Shown in pieces: positions 43,286 to 52,053 of a DNA stretch of 64,000 nucleotides. The position numbers and the translations under genes are program-made. The notes below the pieces were generated by a model that saw only the letters and a program-made list of their open reading frames with translations, made no database searches and was not told the origin of the DNA. The first letter of the stretch is position 1. Every line of letters begins with the position of its first letter. The stretch covers positions 558,001 through 622,000 of the forward strand of contig NC_013526.1 in assembly GCF_000025005.1 (NCBI RefSeq), read 5' to 3'. The DNA comes from Thermobaculum terrenum ATCC BAA-798 (GTDB taxonomy: Bacteria; Chloroflexota; Chloroflexia; Thermobaculales; Thermobaculaceae).

Positions 43286-45312
43286 TCACGATACCAGCTT
43301 ACCTATTAGGAGCACGCTAGCATGTCTAGCCACAGAGATCTCCAGCAGCCCCTTACCGTGCATCTGGAAGGATTCTCCGGTGTCCAGATTCATTAGGATG
43401 TAGTCCTCCTCAGGAGAGATGCTCCTAGGAGCGACCCTAACGCTACTTATGGCCGATGGGTCTCGGAAGGCCAGGATGGTGAACTCTCCCGAGCGTGGGT
43501 GGCAGAGCTGCCACACGTCCCAGCCTTCATGCCAGGGAGAGCTCAGGAGGGACCTGTGCCCGGAGAGCAGCGGCCTTATCACGGCTTTGTACTCGGCTAT
43601 CCCTCGGGCGAGCAGCTCCAGCTGTTGCTGGCTCCAGCTGCCGAGGCGGGCGGAGATCCCCAAGGCACCGCCCATCCTGCTGCGGAACTCGTAGGCATCT
43701 GCGCCCTCGAGCACCCAAGCGTTGAGCCACTGCAGCGGCAAGTAGTAACCCGCCCCCTGCACATGCCGCCGACAAGACGCAGCCCGGTGAGTGTAGTCGG
43801 ACAGCCATTGGATGTGTGAGTGAGTGAGCATGCCCAGGTCTGCCCTGTGGCCGCCACTGGCGCAGTTCTCGATGATGAGCCCGGGGCAGGATTCCCGCAC
43901 CGTGGCCAGCACTCGGTACAGCCCCATCGTGTGAGCGTAGTGCCCATCGCCCGCCTGATGGCCGTGGTCCTCCCTGTTGCATCCGGCGGCGTACCCCATG
44001 TTGTAGTCCCACTTGAGCCACTGCACACCGTACTCGTGCACCACCCTGACCACCTCGCTCGCCATCCAATCCTGGACATCAGGGTTGCCCAGGCAGAGGT
44101 GCCCCGCGATCTCATCCCCCCATCTACGGGTGATGGGCACCCCGTCTCTTGCCGCCAGCCACTCGGGATGCTCCGTGGCTACCTCCCCCTGCATGTCCAC
44201 CCGCTCGGGCTCCACCCACAGCCCAAAGCGCATTCCCAGCTGCCTGATGCGCTCGCCGAAGCCCCACAAGCCCGAGGGAAAGCGGCTGCGGTCCTCCCGC
44301 CACTGCCCCCACCATGAGACGTAGGAATCGGGCCTCCTGCCAGCGAACCAGCCATCGTCTATGACGAAGACCTCGCATCCCACCCGCGCAGCTATCTCCG
44401 CCTCGGCCAGCAGCCTAGCCTCGTCTATATCCCCTTCGTAGGCGTACCAGTGGTTGTACTGTACCCAGGGCCAGTTCTCTGGGATGGGAGGCGCGAGATA
44501 CCTTAGCTCCCATACGCGCAGGGCGTTAGCTGCCTCGTCCAGGTCCCCCGAGAACCCCAGCAAGAGGGCCCTCGGCAGCTGCAGAGCGCCTCCGGGGGCC
44601 AGCAGGTGTTCGAAGTTAGATAGTCCCAGCGCCATCCTCGCACCCGCTGGGGTGTACCTAGCTTCCATCCGCCAGTGGCCGGACCAGAGCAGCGCCCCCA
44701 TGACCCCACCGCCGCCTCCTTGTAGGCAGAACCAGGGGACGAACTCTCCAGTGGACCTGCCGTCCCCTGCGGAGGCGTAGACCCTCGGCCTGGATAGGCT
44801 ATAGCTCAGCCTGTCCAGGGTCTGCAGGGCGTATCCCTTGGGCGGTAGCGCGTCGTCGTAGGCCCCTCCTCTGAGCACGCTCAGCGTAGCGTCGCCGGTC
44901 GGCCTACAGGTCAGCTGCAGGGAGGAGGGATTGCCGATCGCTACCGGCAGGTCGGAGATGTTCTGGATCTCTGTGTCCTAGCTGATGACACCCGAATCGG
45001 GATAGGCCTTCAAAGTCAGCAGGACGCGAACGGGGGTATCTCCAAGCTGGCCGGTGATGTGCAGCGCCTGCTCGCCGGATGGCTCCGCCGACGCCCACCC
45101 ACGCAGCTCGCACAGCTCGTCCAGTGCGCGCGAGCCCACGGACACGTTCAGCACCGGACTGGGGACGGGCTCCAATCCCCGCCCCCACACGCCACCCTCG
45201 CCAGCCTGAGACGCCCCAGGTCATCCCTGACCAGCTCTAAGGAGAGCGCCGTGCTACCGATGACGTATCTGCCCAGCTCGTCGTCGGCCTCGGCATGGAC
45301 TCCGGCCACCAC
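43286..45312 (-). pseudogene. GH36-like alpha-galactosidase, broken by an amber stop and a frameshift
   Basis: The main piece (from 44878 down) contains CEVFVIDDGWFAGRRPDSY, GLWVEPERVDMQGEV, LKWDYNMGY with the nucleophile Asp, and ENCASGGHRADLGML. Upstream in the same frame the sequence runs YPDSGVIS, TAG (44980-44978), DTEIQNISDLPVAIGN, a continuous family pattern interrupted only by the stop. Further upstream the start (GTG 45312 or 45309, then VVAGVHAEADDELGRY) is in another frame, joined through a G-rich run near 45176-45187. With both lesions repaired the length would be about 675 residues, normal for GH36. It directly follows the sugar-binding protein gene. Confidence 0.75.
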
Positions 45313-45323
45313 CGAGCGCTCCC

Positions 45324-46673
45324 TCAGGAGACCTTCCCGGTCTTCAGGAGGTTCTCCAGCTTGGGTCTCACCTCCTTCATGGCATCTGCTGCCTGCTTGT
45401 CGCCCCTGAGCACCGCATCCCACGCTGGGTTGAATATGTCCCGGAACTCCACGACGTAGCCTCCGAAGTACTTGCCCATTTTGTCTCCCGGCGTCCTCAG
45501 GATGCTCTGATCCAGCTGATCAAGGAACACCTGTTTGTGCTCTGGTGGTACCTTGGGGTTGAGGAACACCTGGCTGTTGGCAAGCTTCTTCAAGGGTGGG
45601 ACGCTCTGCCCCAGCTCGGCAACTATCCTCTGTCCTTCCTCCGAGCAGCAGAAGGAGATCCACTTCCAGGCAGCTTCCTTGTTCCTTGCCGCGGCGGTCA
45701 TCGACAGGGGAGAGTACCATCCCGTGGACACCCTGACCTTGCCCTTGGGGAAGGGGGCCACGTCCCACTCGAAGAGGAAGGAGATCTGCCCCTGTTGTTG
45801 GAACTGAGGGCTTGGGGAGATGTAGTGCTTGGTGCCCAGATCGGCCACGAACTGTAGGCCCTCCGCGGCCGCGGGTTCATCCAGGGGTACCTTGCCGTCT
45901 TTGGTAATTACCTCGCCTCCGTTGCCCCAGACCCACAGCCAGGGAACCCAGGATGCCTGGGGGTCGAAGGCGTACTGCTTGATGCGCCGAGGGTCGAAGC
46001 CGGCCTCGCCTGGGTGCTTGCCGTTGCGGTCGAGCGTGAGCTTCCGGCCGTACTCCAACAGCTGGTCCCAGGTTATGGGCTCCTCCGGGCTGAGGGGTGG
46101 TATGCCCGCCTGCTTGAACAGATCCTTGTTGTAGAACATCGCCATGGAGCCTCCGTCGTAGGGCAGGCCATAAGTCTTGCCCTCGTACTCTGAGGTGTAC
46201 CAGGCTATGGGCAGGTAGTCGCTCTTGTCGAACCTGGCGTCGTTGGCTATGAAGCTGTCCAGGGGCTCCAGGGCTCCTGCCCTGATCGAGGAAGTTATCG
46301 TACAGTCGCACTCGAACAGGCAGTCGGGCGGGGTGCCGCTGGCGAGCTTGAGCTGGAACTTCTGATAGAAGTCTCCTGGCACCTCCTCTATCTGGACCTG
46401 GATGTTGGGCTCCCTCTTCTGGAACTCGTCACGCAGCCTGTGGAAGACCTTGAAGATGGCCTCGTCTCCCCTCGCAAAGAAGTTCACTGTGCCGCTGGCC
46501 GAGCCACCGCTCGGCGGGCTGGAGGCTATGGGGGTGGCGCTGCCGCCCGTGCTGGGGGTGTTGGCCGAACCACCCGAGCTGCCACAGGAGCTCAGGGCTC
46601 CCCCCAGCGCGATGGTCGCGCCCAGCGTCCCCATCTGCTTCAGAAAACTGCGTCTGCTGTAAGTACCTGCCAT
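45324..46673 (-). CDS. Sugar ABC transporter substrate-binding lipoprotein
   Basis: A 449-residue family 1 solute-binding protein. The N-terminus combines a twin-arginine-like motif (YSRRSFLKQ) with a lipobox (ALSSCGSSGG), so it is a lipoprotein held at the outer face of the membrane. The two-lobe fold is recognised by FHRLRDEFQKREPNIQVQIEEVPGDFYQKFQLKLASGTPPDCLFE, and by GLPYDGGSMAMFYNKDLFKQAGI and GQISFLFEWDVAPFPKG. It collects oligosaccharide for the two permeases just upstream. AGGAGGAAAGTC precedes ATG 46673. No ATPase is encoded here, so a shared MsmK-type ATPase must power it. Confidence 0.92.
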   Translation of the reverse strand: MAGTYSRRSFLKQMGTLGATIALGGALSSCGSSGGSANTPSTGGSATPIASSPPSGGSASGTVNFFARGDEAIFKVFHRLRDEFQKREPNIQVQIEEVPGDFYQKFQLKLASGTPPDCLFECDCTITSSIRAGALEPLDSFIANDARFDKSDYLPIAWYTSEYEGKTYGLPYDGGSMAMFYNKDLFKQAGIPPLSPEEPITWDQLLEYGRKLTLDRNGKHPGEAGFDPRRIKQYAFDPQASWVPWLWVWGNGGEVITKDGKVPLDEPAAAEGLQFVADLGTKHYISPSPQFQQQGQISFLFEWDVAPFPKGKVRVSTGWYSPLSMTAAARNKEAAWKWISFCCSEEGQRIVAELGQSVPPLKKLANSQVFLNPKVPPEHKQVFLDQLDQSILRTPGDKMGKYFGGYVVEFRDIFNPAWDAVLRGDKQAADAMKEVRPKLENLLKTGKVS

Positions 46674-46691
46674 GACTTTCCTCCTGTAGTT

Positions 46692-47591
46692 TTATGCCTT
46701 GATGCCTGTCAGGACTATGCCTTCGATGAAGGTGCGTTGCGCTAGGAAGAACAGCAAGATGATGGGAGCTATCATGATCACCGATACGGCCATCACCAGA
46801 TGGGTCATGTCGCGGCCCCACTGCAGACCCTGCAGCGCCGCCAGGCCCAGTGCCAGCGTCCTCTTGTCAGCTGAGGAGAGGTACACCAGGGGGCCGAAGA
46901 AGTCGTTCCAGTGCGATAGGAAGGAGAAGATCGTCACCACCGCCAGGGCGGGCTTGGAGAGGGGCAGTATGATGCGGGTGAAGATCACCCAGGAGCTGGC
47001 GCCGTCTATCCTCGCGGACTCGTCCAGGTCCAGCGGGATGGTTCTGAAGAACTGCCTCAACAGGAAGATGAAGAAGGCGCCGCCTCCGAACCAGTAGGGC
47101 ACGATCAGCGGCAGGAAGGTGTCCAGCCAGCGCAGCGCCTTGAACAGGATGAAGGTGGGGATCAGGGTCACGGTGTAGGGCACCATGATGGTAGCCAGGA
47201 CGACCGCGAACACGAAGTCCCTGCACGGCCAACGCAGGCGCGCGAAGGCGTAGGCGCCCATCGCCGAGGTGGTCACCTGGCCGATCATCGCCAGAAAGGT
47301 GATCGTCAAGGTGTTGCGCAGGTACCTGAGGAAAGGCAGCGCCGAGAGCACCTCAGTGTAGTTGCTCCACCTGGGAGGATTGGGGATCCATTCCGGGGGC
47401 AGCACGAAGATCTCGTTGGGCCCCTTGAGCGAGCTGCTCACCAGCCAGGCGAAGGGCAGCAGCATCAATAGGCCGCCGAGCGTCAACAGCGCGTAGGCTA
47501 TGGCGCTACCGATCAACCTCCGAGCCCTCTTGCCCAGGAGCACGCCCTTGCGTGCCTGTGTGTAGCCTTCCGCAGTTCTTACCGTGGTCAT
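46692..47591 (-). CDS. Carbohydrate ABC transporter permease (MalG type)
   Basis: A 299-residue inner-membrane protein with six predicted helices. It contains the EAA-type cytoplasmic loop LDESARIDGASSWVIFTRIILPLSKPALAVV, characteristic of MalG/LacG permeases that contact the ATPase. It begins four bases after the MalF-type permease gene and is followed 18 bases later by the binding protein. It forms half of the sugar channel. Confidence 0.93.
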   Translation of the reverse strand: MTTVRTAEGYTQARKGVLLGKRARRLIGSAIAYALLTLGGLLMLLPFAWLVSSSLKGPNEIFVLPPEWIPNPPRWSNYTEVLSALPFLRYLRNTLTITFLAMIGQVTTSAMGAYAFARLRWPCRDFVFAVVLATIMVPYTVTLIPTFILFKALRWLDTFLPLIVPYWFGGGAFFIFLLRQFFRTIPLDLDESARIDGASSWVIFTRIILPLSKPALAVVTIFSFLSHWNDFFGPLVYLSSADKRTLALGLAALQGLQWGRDMTHLVMAVSVIMIAPIILLFFLAQRTFIEGIVLTGIKA

Positions 47592-47595
47592 GGCA

Positions 47596-48540
47596 TCACC
47601 CCGCTCTCTCAGCTTCGTAATACACCCAACGGTGCTGGAACTTGAACATCAGATAGGTCAGCACGACTATGATCAGGAACAGCACCCAGGAAAGGGCCGC
47701 GGCGTAGCCCACCTTGAAGTACTGGAAGGCGTTGCGGTACAGGTACACCATGTAGAACAGTGCCGAGTCGCTCGGGCCAGCGCTGCCCGAGCCCGTGGGC
47801 GTGTATATAAGGTAGACGATCGTGAAGACCTGGAAGGAGTTTATGATCCCTAGAATCAGGTTGAAGAAGATGATCGGAGACATCATGGGGATGGTGATGT
47901 GTCGGAACTTGTGCCAGAAGTTGGCCCCATCTATCTCCGCCGCCTCGTACAGGTGGGTGGGTACCCCCTGCAGACCCGCGAGAAACACCAGCATGGTGCT
48001 CCCCAAGCCCATCCATAGGCCTATCATCACGAGTGAAGGGATCGTCCACCGCGGCTCTATCAGCCACCCTGGGGTGGGCAGGCCCAGGTTACCCAACATG
48101 ATGTTGAGCAGTCCGAAGTCCCTGTTGAGGATCCACCTCCACAGCGCGGCTCCTGCTGCAGCCGGTACCAGGCTGGGCAGGTACCATATCGTGCGGTAGA
48201 AAGCGATGCCCCTCACCTTCTGGTTCATCAAGAGCGCCACCAGGAAGCTCAGGATCAGGCTAGCTGGGATGCTAACCACGCTGTAGTAGAGCGTCGCTTT
48301 CAGGGACGTCCGGAACAGCTGGTCCTGGAGGAGCATCTGCTCGTAGTTGGCGAGCCCCACGAAGCGCGGTGGGCTAATGATGTTGTACTCCGTGAAGCTC
48401 AGGTAGAACGAGTAGATGATGGGATAGGCCGTGAAGATCAGCAGCCCCAGGATCGCTGGCCCCGCGAAGAGCAGCCCATCCAGGCTCTCCCTGCCCCTCA
48501 GACCTCTGAATCCGCCACTCTTAGCTATACCTCCTGCCAT
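47596..48540 (-). CDS. Carbohydrate ABC transporter permease (MalF type)
   Basis: The 314-residue protein has six predicted helices and the EAA loop LYEAAEIDGANFWHKFRHITIPMMSPIIFFN, typical of MalF/LacF. The N-terminus contains LLFAGPAILGLLIFTAYPIIYSFYLSF. It is the first gene of the importer operon, transcribed from the promoter at 48574-48602 and divergent from the eight-gene catabolic operon. The cargo is probably an oligosaccharide cut by one of the GH2 enzymes. Confidence 0.93.
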   Translation of the reverse strand: MAGGIAKSGGFRGLRGRESLDGLLFAGPAILGLLIFTAYPIIYSFYLSFTEYNIISPPRFVGLANYEQMLLQDQLFRTSLKATLYYSVVSIPASLILSFLVALLMNQKVRGIAFYRTIWYLPSLVPAAAGAALWRWILNRDFGLLNIMLGNLGLPTPGWLIEPRWTIPSLVMIGLWMGLGSTMLVFLAGLQGVPTHLYEAAEIDGANFWHKFRHITIPMMSPIIFFNLILGIINSFQVFTIVYLIYTPTGSGSAGPSDSALFYMVYLYRNAFQYFKVGYAAALSWVLFLIIVVLTYLMFKFQHRWVYYEAERAG

Positions 48541-48573
48541 ATCTAACCCCTGCTTGCACTACGTCTTGGCTAG

Positions 48574-48602
48574 ACTCTAACACAGCCTGATCGCTATGTC
48601 AA
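48574..48602 (-). promoter_or_regulatory. Promoter of the sugar importer operon
   Basis: On the minus strand TTGACA (48602-48597) and TAGAGT (48579-48574) are 17 bases apart. Transcription starts near 48567, about 27 bases before the permease gene. Confidence 0.75.
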
Positions 48603-48625
48603 TACTTTGTGCTTCTTTTAGCCAA

Positions 48626-48649
48626 ATATAATCAGAAATATGATTATAT
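48626..48649. promoter_or_regulatory. Operator palindrome between the divergent sugar operons
   Basis: ATATAATCA and TGATTATAT are perfect 9-base inverted arms around a 6-base centre. The site lies 23 bases upstream of the importer -35 box and 13 bases upstream of the catabolic operon -35 box, so one regulator could act on both. The DeoR-type regulator of the operon is the natural candidate. Confidence 0.55.
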
Positions 48650-48662
48650 ATCTCTTAAATGA

Positions 48663-48691
48663 TTGACAACGTGGAGCCCGTGTAGTAACCT
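48663..48691 (+). promoter_or_regulatory. Promoter of the eight-gene catabolic operon
   Basis: TTGACA (48663-48668) and TAACCT (48686-48691) have a 17-base spacer. The -10 box is imperfect, fitting a regulated promoter. Confidence 0.5.
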
Positions 48692-48721
48692 GATGGCTAG
48701 ATCTGGTCATTGGAGGTAGGG

Positions 48722-50125
48722 TTGGAAGAGCTGAGGAGAGAGGGTTTAGAGGTATCGGAATCTCTGGTGGACAGGCTGGCCTACTCGCACGATGCCTGGC
48801 CGCTGGAGCTGAAGGCCGCAGTGCTCGGTCGGCCTCACTGGCTGCCCAGGGCCGTGGCCTGGCCCGAGACCACCGAGCAGGTGGCCGTGCTCCTGCGCTG
48901 GGCCCAGCGTCACCGGGTACCGGTGGTGCCGTATGGTGGGGGCTCGGGCATCGTGGGAGGTGCGCTGGCGGATGGGTCGGCCCTGGTGGTGGACCTCAAG
49001 CGCATGGGGCGGGTGTTGGAGGTGGACGAGAGCTCGCTATGGGTGCGCGCGCAGGTCGGGATCAGCGGGCAGTACCTGGAGGACCGCCTCAACGCCAGGG
49101 GGCTGACGCTGGGGCACTTCCCCCAGTCGATGCGGGCCTCCACGCTTGGCGGGTGGCTGGCGCACAGGGCTGCCGGGGTGGCCTCCACCCGCTACGGCAA
49201 GATAGAGGACATGGTGCTGGCGCTGGAGGTGGTGCTGCCGGATGGCGAGGTGGTGCGCACCTCTCGGGTGCCCCGCGCGGCCACGGGTCCGGACCTGGAC
49301 CAGCTGTTCGTGGGCTCTGAGGGGTGCTACGGCATCATCACCGAGGCCACTCTCCAGCTGCACGCCTTGCCCGAGGTCCGTCGCTGGCGGTGCTACGCCG
49401 TGGGCGAGTTCGAGCGGGGGCTCGAGGCGGTGCGACGCGTGCTGCAGCGCGACCTGCGACCAGCCATCGTGAGGCTGTACGACGCAGTGGAGGCCACCCC
49501 CTACCTTGAGCCCTGGGGGCGAGCCGGGGAGTGCCTGCTGCTGTGGGGCTGCGAGGGGTACGCTGACATGGTGGCGCTGGAGGTGGAGCACATAGAGGCG
49601 ACCTGCCGGGGGCAAGGGTGGAGCGACCTGGGGGATGGCCCCGCGGAGCTGTGGTGGAGTCGACGGTTCAACACCCTGGGACTGGTCCGCCCGCTGCTGG
49701 AGTCTCGGGGGGTGGCCGATGCGCTGGAGGTGTCGGCCGACTGGAGCTGCCTAGGCAGGGTCTACGAGGGCATGCGGGAGGCCATGCTGGCGGCGGTGGG
49801 GGAGCGCGGGAAGGTCTACGGCCACCTCTCCCACGCCTATCTGACGGGGGCCAACCTGTACATGATCTTCTCCGCGGAGGCCGAGGACGAGGAGGCGGTG
49901 GCCCACACCTACTGGCGGGTGCTGGAGGCGGCGTTCGAGGCTTGCCTGTCGCTGGGTGGCAGCCTCTCCCACCACCACGGGGTGGGGCTGGCCAAGGCGC
50001 GGTGGCTGGGGAGGGAGTGGGGAGCCTCAGGGCTGCGGGTGCTGTGGCGGCTACAGCAGGCGCTGGACCCTGGAGGGATCATGAACCCCGGCAAGGGGCT
50101 GCACCCGGAGGTGGGCGATGCTTGA
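48722..50125 (+). CDS. FAD-binding oxidase/dehydrogenase (GlcD/AGPS-like)
   Basis: A 467-residue protein with the FAD_binding_4 domain: RVPVVPYGGGSGIVGGAL, GHFPQSMRASTLGGWLAHRAAGVASTRYGKIEDMVLALEVVLPDG, and a GlcD-like C-terminus with SLSHHHGVGLAKARWL and ALDPGGIMNPGKGL. The family oxidises 2-hydroxy acids (GlcD, lactate) or handles alkyl-DHAP. With an adjacent CCG-like protein, a GlcD-GlcF-type pair is suggested. The start is TTG 48722, five bases after GGAGG; TTG 48710 is less likely. It overlaps the next gene by eight bases. Confidence 0.82.
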   Translation: MEELRREGLEVSESLVDRLAYSHDAWPLELKAAVLGRPHWLPRAVAWPETTEQVAVLLRWAQRHRVPVVPYGGGSGIVGGALADGSALVVDLKRMGRVLEVDESSLWVRAQVGISGQYLEDRLNARGLTLGHFPQSMRASTLGGWLAHRAAGVASTRYGKIEDMVLALEVVLPDGEVVRTSRVPRAATGPDLDQLFVGSEGCYGIITEATLQLHALPEVRRWRCYAVGEFERGLEAVRRVLQRDLRPAIVRLYDAVEATPYLEPWGRAGECLLLWGCEGYADMVALEVEHIEATCRGQGWSDLGDGPAELWWSRRFNTLGLVRPLLESRGVADALEVSADWSCLGRVYEGMREAMLAAVGERGKVYGHLSHAYLTGANLYMIFSAEAEDEEAVAHTYWRVLEAAFEACLSLGGSLSHHHGVGLAKARWLGREWGASGLRVLWRLQQALDPGGIMNPGKGLHPEVGDA

Positions 50126-51200
50126 GAGGTACAGGGAAGCTATCCGGCGCAACGCCATGGCGCACGAGCAGGAGCTTTTCGCCACTCCCGAGGTGTGGGC
50201 GCTGGGCAGTCACGCCCACACGGTGTCGCGGCGGGCGCTGCTGCTGTGGCTGGTGCTCACGGGCCACATGGACTGGTCGAGGGAGCTGGGGGATGTGCTG
50301 TACGCGGCGCTCACCGACGGCGCCCAGTGCGCCTTCTCCGTGTACCGCTACTCCGAGGAGGGCTGCCCGGAAGAGACCCCCTACCTGCGGGCGGCCAGGG
50401 CGGAGCTGGTGCGGCGGGGGCTGGCTCCCGAGTACGTGGAGCGGGCCAGGGAGGCCTACCTCTCAGAGGGTACGCCCTGGGGCAAGCTGGAGCGGTGGAC
50501 GGCGCCCGGGGAGGTTGTGCTGCTGGTGGACGCCTCCACCCTGGCGCTCTCGCCCGAGGTCGCCGAGGCCTGCCGGCGGGTGGCCCAGCGGGTGCGCCCG
50601 GAGGTGGGGCTGCTCGCCGGAGTGACCACGGGCTACGAGCTGTACGACCTGGGGCTGTGGGACGAGGCCGAGCGCGCCGCCAGGGAGGTTGCCGGGGGCC
50701 TCCAGGCGCTGGGGGCGCGGCTGGTGGTTGCGGACTCGGCGGAGGCCGCCTACGCGCTACGGCGCATCTGCCCGGAGCTCGGGGTAGAGCTCGGGTGCGA
50801 GGTGGTGCACGTATCGCAGTGGCTGTGCGGGCTTGGGGACGGCCTGCCACCCTGGAGGTACGAGGGGGTGGTCACCCTGCACGACTCCTCCCGTCTGGGG
50901 AGGGGGCTGGGGGTGTACGATCCTCCCCGCGAGCTCATCAGGCGTACCGGTGCGCAGCTGCGAGAGCTGCGCTATCATCGAGAGCAAGCGCTGCCATCGG
51001 GGCCCACCTTCGGCTACCCCTATCCCGAGGCCGTCGAGGCGATAGCGCGGCGGCGGCTGGTGGAGGTCCTGGAGACCGGGGTGGAGGCGGTGATCACCAC
51101 CTCCCCCTACGCCCGGCGCAACCTCCGCCTGGTGGCCCCGGGGGCCGAGCTGAGGGTGTTGGACCTTGTGGAGTGGCTACAACACTGTTGGGAGGGATGA
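50118..51200 (+). CDS. CCG-domain (HdrD/GlpC/LutA-like) protein lacking cluster cysteines
   Basis: The 360-residue protein follows the two-fold CCG-domain pattern of GlcF/GlpC/HdrD Fe-S proteins. Examples are GYELYDLGLWDEAERAAREVAGGLQALGARLVVADSAEAAYALRR, HDSSRLGRGLGVYDPPRELIRR and AVITTSPYARRNLRL. At each position where relatives have cluster cysteines there is another residue: VTTGY for CCG, HDSS for HDPC, ADSAEA for SCPGC, SGPTFG for CCGGGG and SPYARR for CPFCKR. Seven cysteines remain elsewhere. It probably cannot hold the usual [4Fe-4S] cluster. The gene overlaps its neighbours' frames and is clearly translated with the operon. Confidence 0.6.
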   Translation: MLERYREAIRRNAMAHEQELFATPEVWALGSHAHTVSRRALLLWLVLTGHMDWSRELGDVLYAALTDGAQCAFSVYRYSEEGCPEETPYLRAARAELVRRGLAPEYVERAREAYLSEGTPWGKLERWTAPGEVVLLVDASTLALSPEVAEACRRVAQRVRPEVGLLAGVTTGYELYDLGLWDEAERAAREVAGGLQALGARLVVADSAEAAYALRRICPELGVELGCEVVHVSQWLCGLGDGLPPWRYEGVVTLHDSSRLGRGLGVYDPPRELIRRTGAQLRELRYHREQALPSGPTFGYPYPEAVEAIARRRLVEVLETGVEAVITTSPYARRNLRLVAPGAELRVLDLVEWLQHCWEG

Positions 51201-51204
51201 GCGG

Positions 51205-52044
51205 ATGGACGCGCGCACTGGCAAGAAGATCAGGCTGGGCAGGCTGTTTAGGCCCTCCAGCGGCCGAGCCATCGTGGTGGCCTACTCGCACGGGCTGCTG
51301 ATGGGGCCCATGGAGGGGATGGTCACGCTGGAGGAGATGAGGTGGAGGGCGTCGGCGCTGCGGGCGGCCGAGGGGTTGATGGTCTCCCCGGGCATGCTGG
51401 GGCACCTGGAGGAGGTGTTCGTGGGGCCTGACGCGCCGGCGCTGGTGCTGCACCTGGACTGGCAGAACTTCAGCCGCAGGGTGCTGGCCTACCCGCAGGG
51501 CGTGTCGGTGGCGCTGGCGACGGTGGAGGAGGCGCTGGCCGCGGGGGCGTCGGCGGTGATGACGTACATGTTCGTGGGGCACGCCGACCCTCACGACGAG
51601 CGGGAGGAGATAGAGCGCAACGCTCGCATCGCGCGGGAGTGCGAGCGGCTGGGGCTGCCGCTGATCATCGAGCCCAGGAGCGCTCGGGAGAAGACGCACC
51701 CGGAGGACAGGACGGACGTGGGAGTGCTGGGGATGTACGTGCGCGTGGCGGCGGAGGTGGGGGCGGACGTGGTCAAGTGCATCTACCCTGGGGAAGGCGA
51801 CGCCATGGCCAGGGTGGTGGAGGGTTGCCCCGTGCCGGTGTTGGTGGCTGGAGGGCCTCGCAAGGAGACGCTGCGGGAGGCGCTGGAGGTGGCCGAGGTG
51901 TGCGTGAGGGTCGGCTGCGGGGGCATCATGTTCGGCCGCAACATCTACCAGGCGGAGGATCCCAGGGCGGCGCTGGAGGCCTTCCAGCGCGTGGTGCATG
52001 AGGGGCTGAGCGCCCAGGAAGCACTAGCTAAGATGCAGAAGTGA
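51205..52044 (+). CDS. Class I aldolase of the DhnA/FbaB/LsrF family
   Basis: A 279-residue TIM-barrel aldolase. The Schiff-base Lys lies in AEVGADVVKCIYPG. Phosphate binding is given by VPVLVAGGPRKET and VGCGGIMFGRNIYQAEDP. The N-terminal segment usually reading DHG is SHG here (AIVVAYSHGLLMGP), an unusual change next to the active site. It would cleave a ketose 1,6-bisphosphate into DHAP and an aldehyde phosphate, or act as a sulfosugar or LsrF-type enzyme. It starts at ATG 51205 after GGAGGGATGAG, four bases behind the CCG-like gene. Confidence 0.8.
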   Translation: MDARTGKKIRLGRLFRPSSGRAIVVAYSHGLLMGPMEGMVTLEEMRWRASALRAAEGLMVSPGMLGHLEEVFVGPDAPALVLHLDWQNFSRRVLAYPQGVSVALATVEEALAAGASAVMTYMFVGHADPHDEREEIERNARIARECERLGLPLIIEPRSAREKTHPEDRTDVGVLGMYVRVAAEVGADVVKCIYPGEGDAMARVVEGCPVPVLVAGGPRKETLREALEVAEVCVRVGCGGIMFGRNIYQAEDPRAALEAFQRVVHEGLSAQEALAKMQK

Positions 52045-52053
52045 GGTGACAAG

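Noticed and set aside
44978-44980. In-frame TAG as a pyrrolysine or readthrough codon
   Set aside because: A second lesion (frame change near 45180) exists in the same gene and no pyl genes are seen, so pseudogene decay is simpler.
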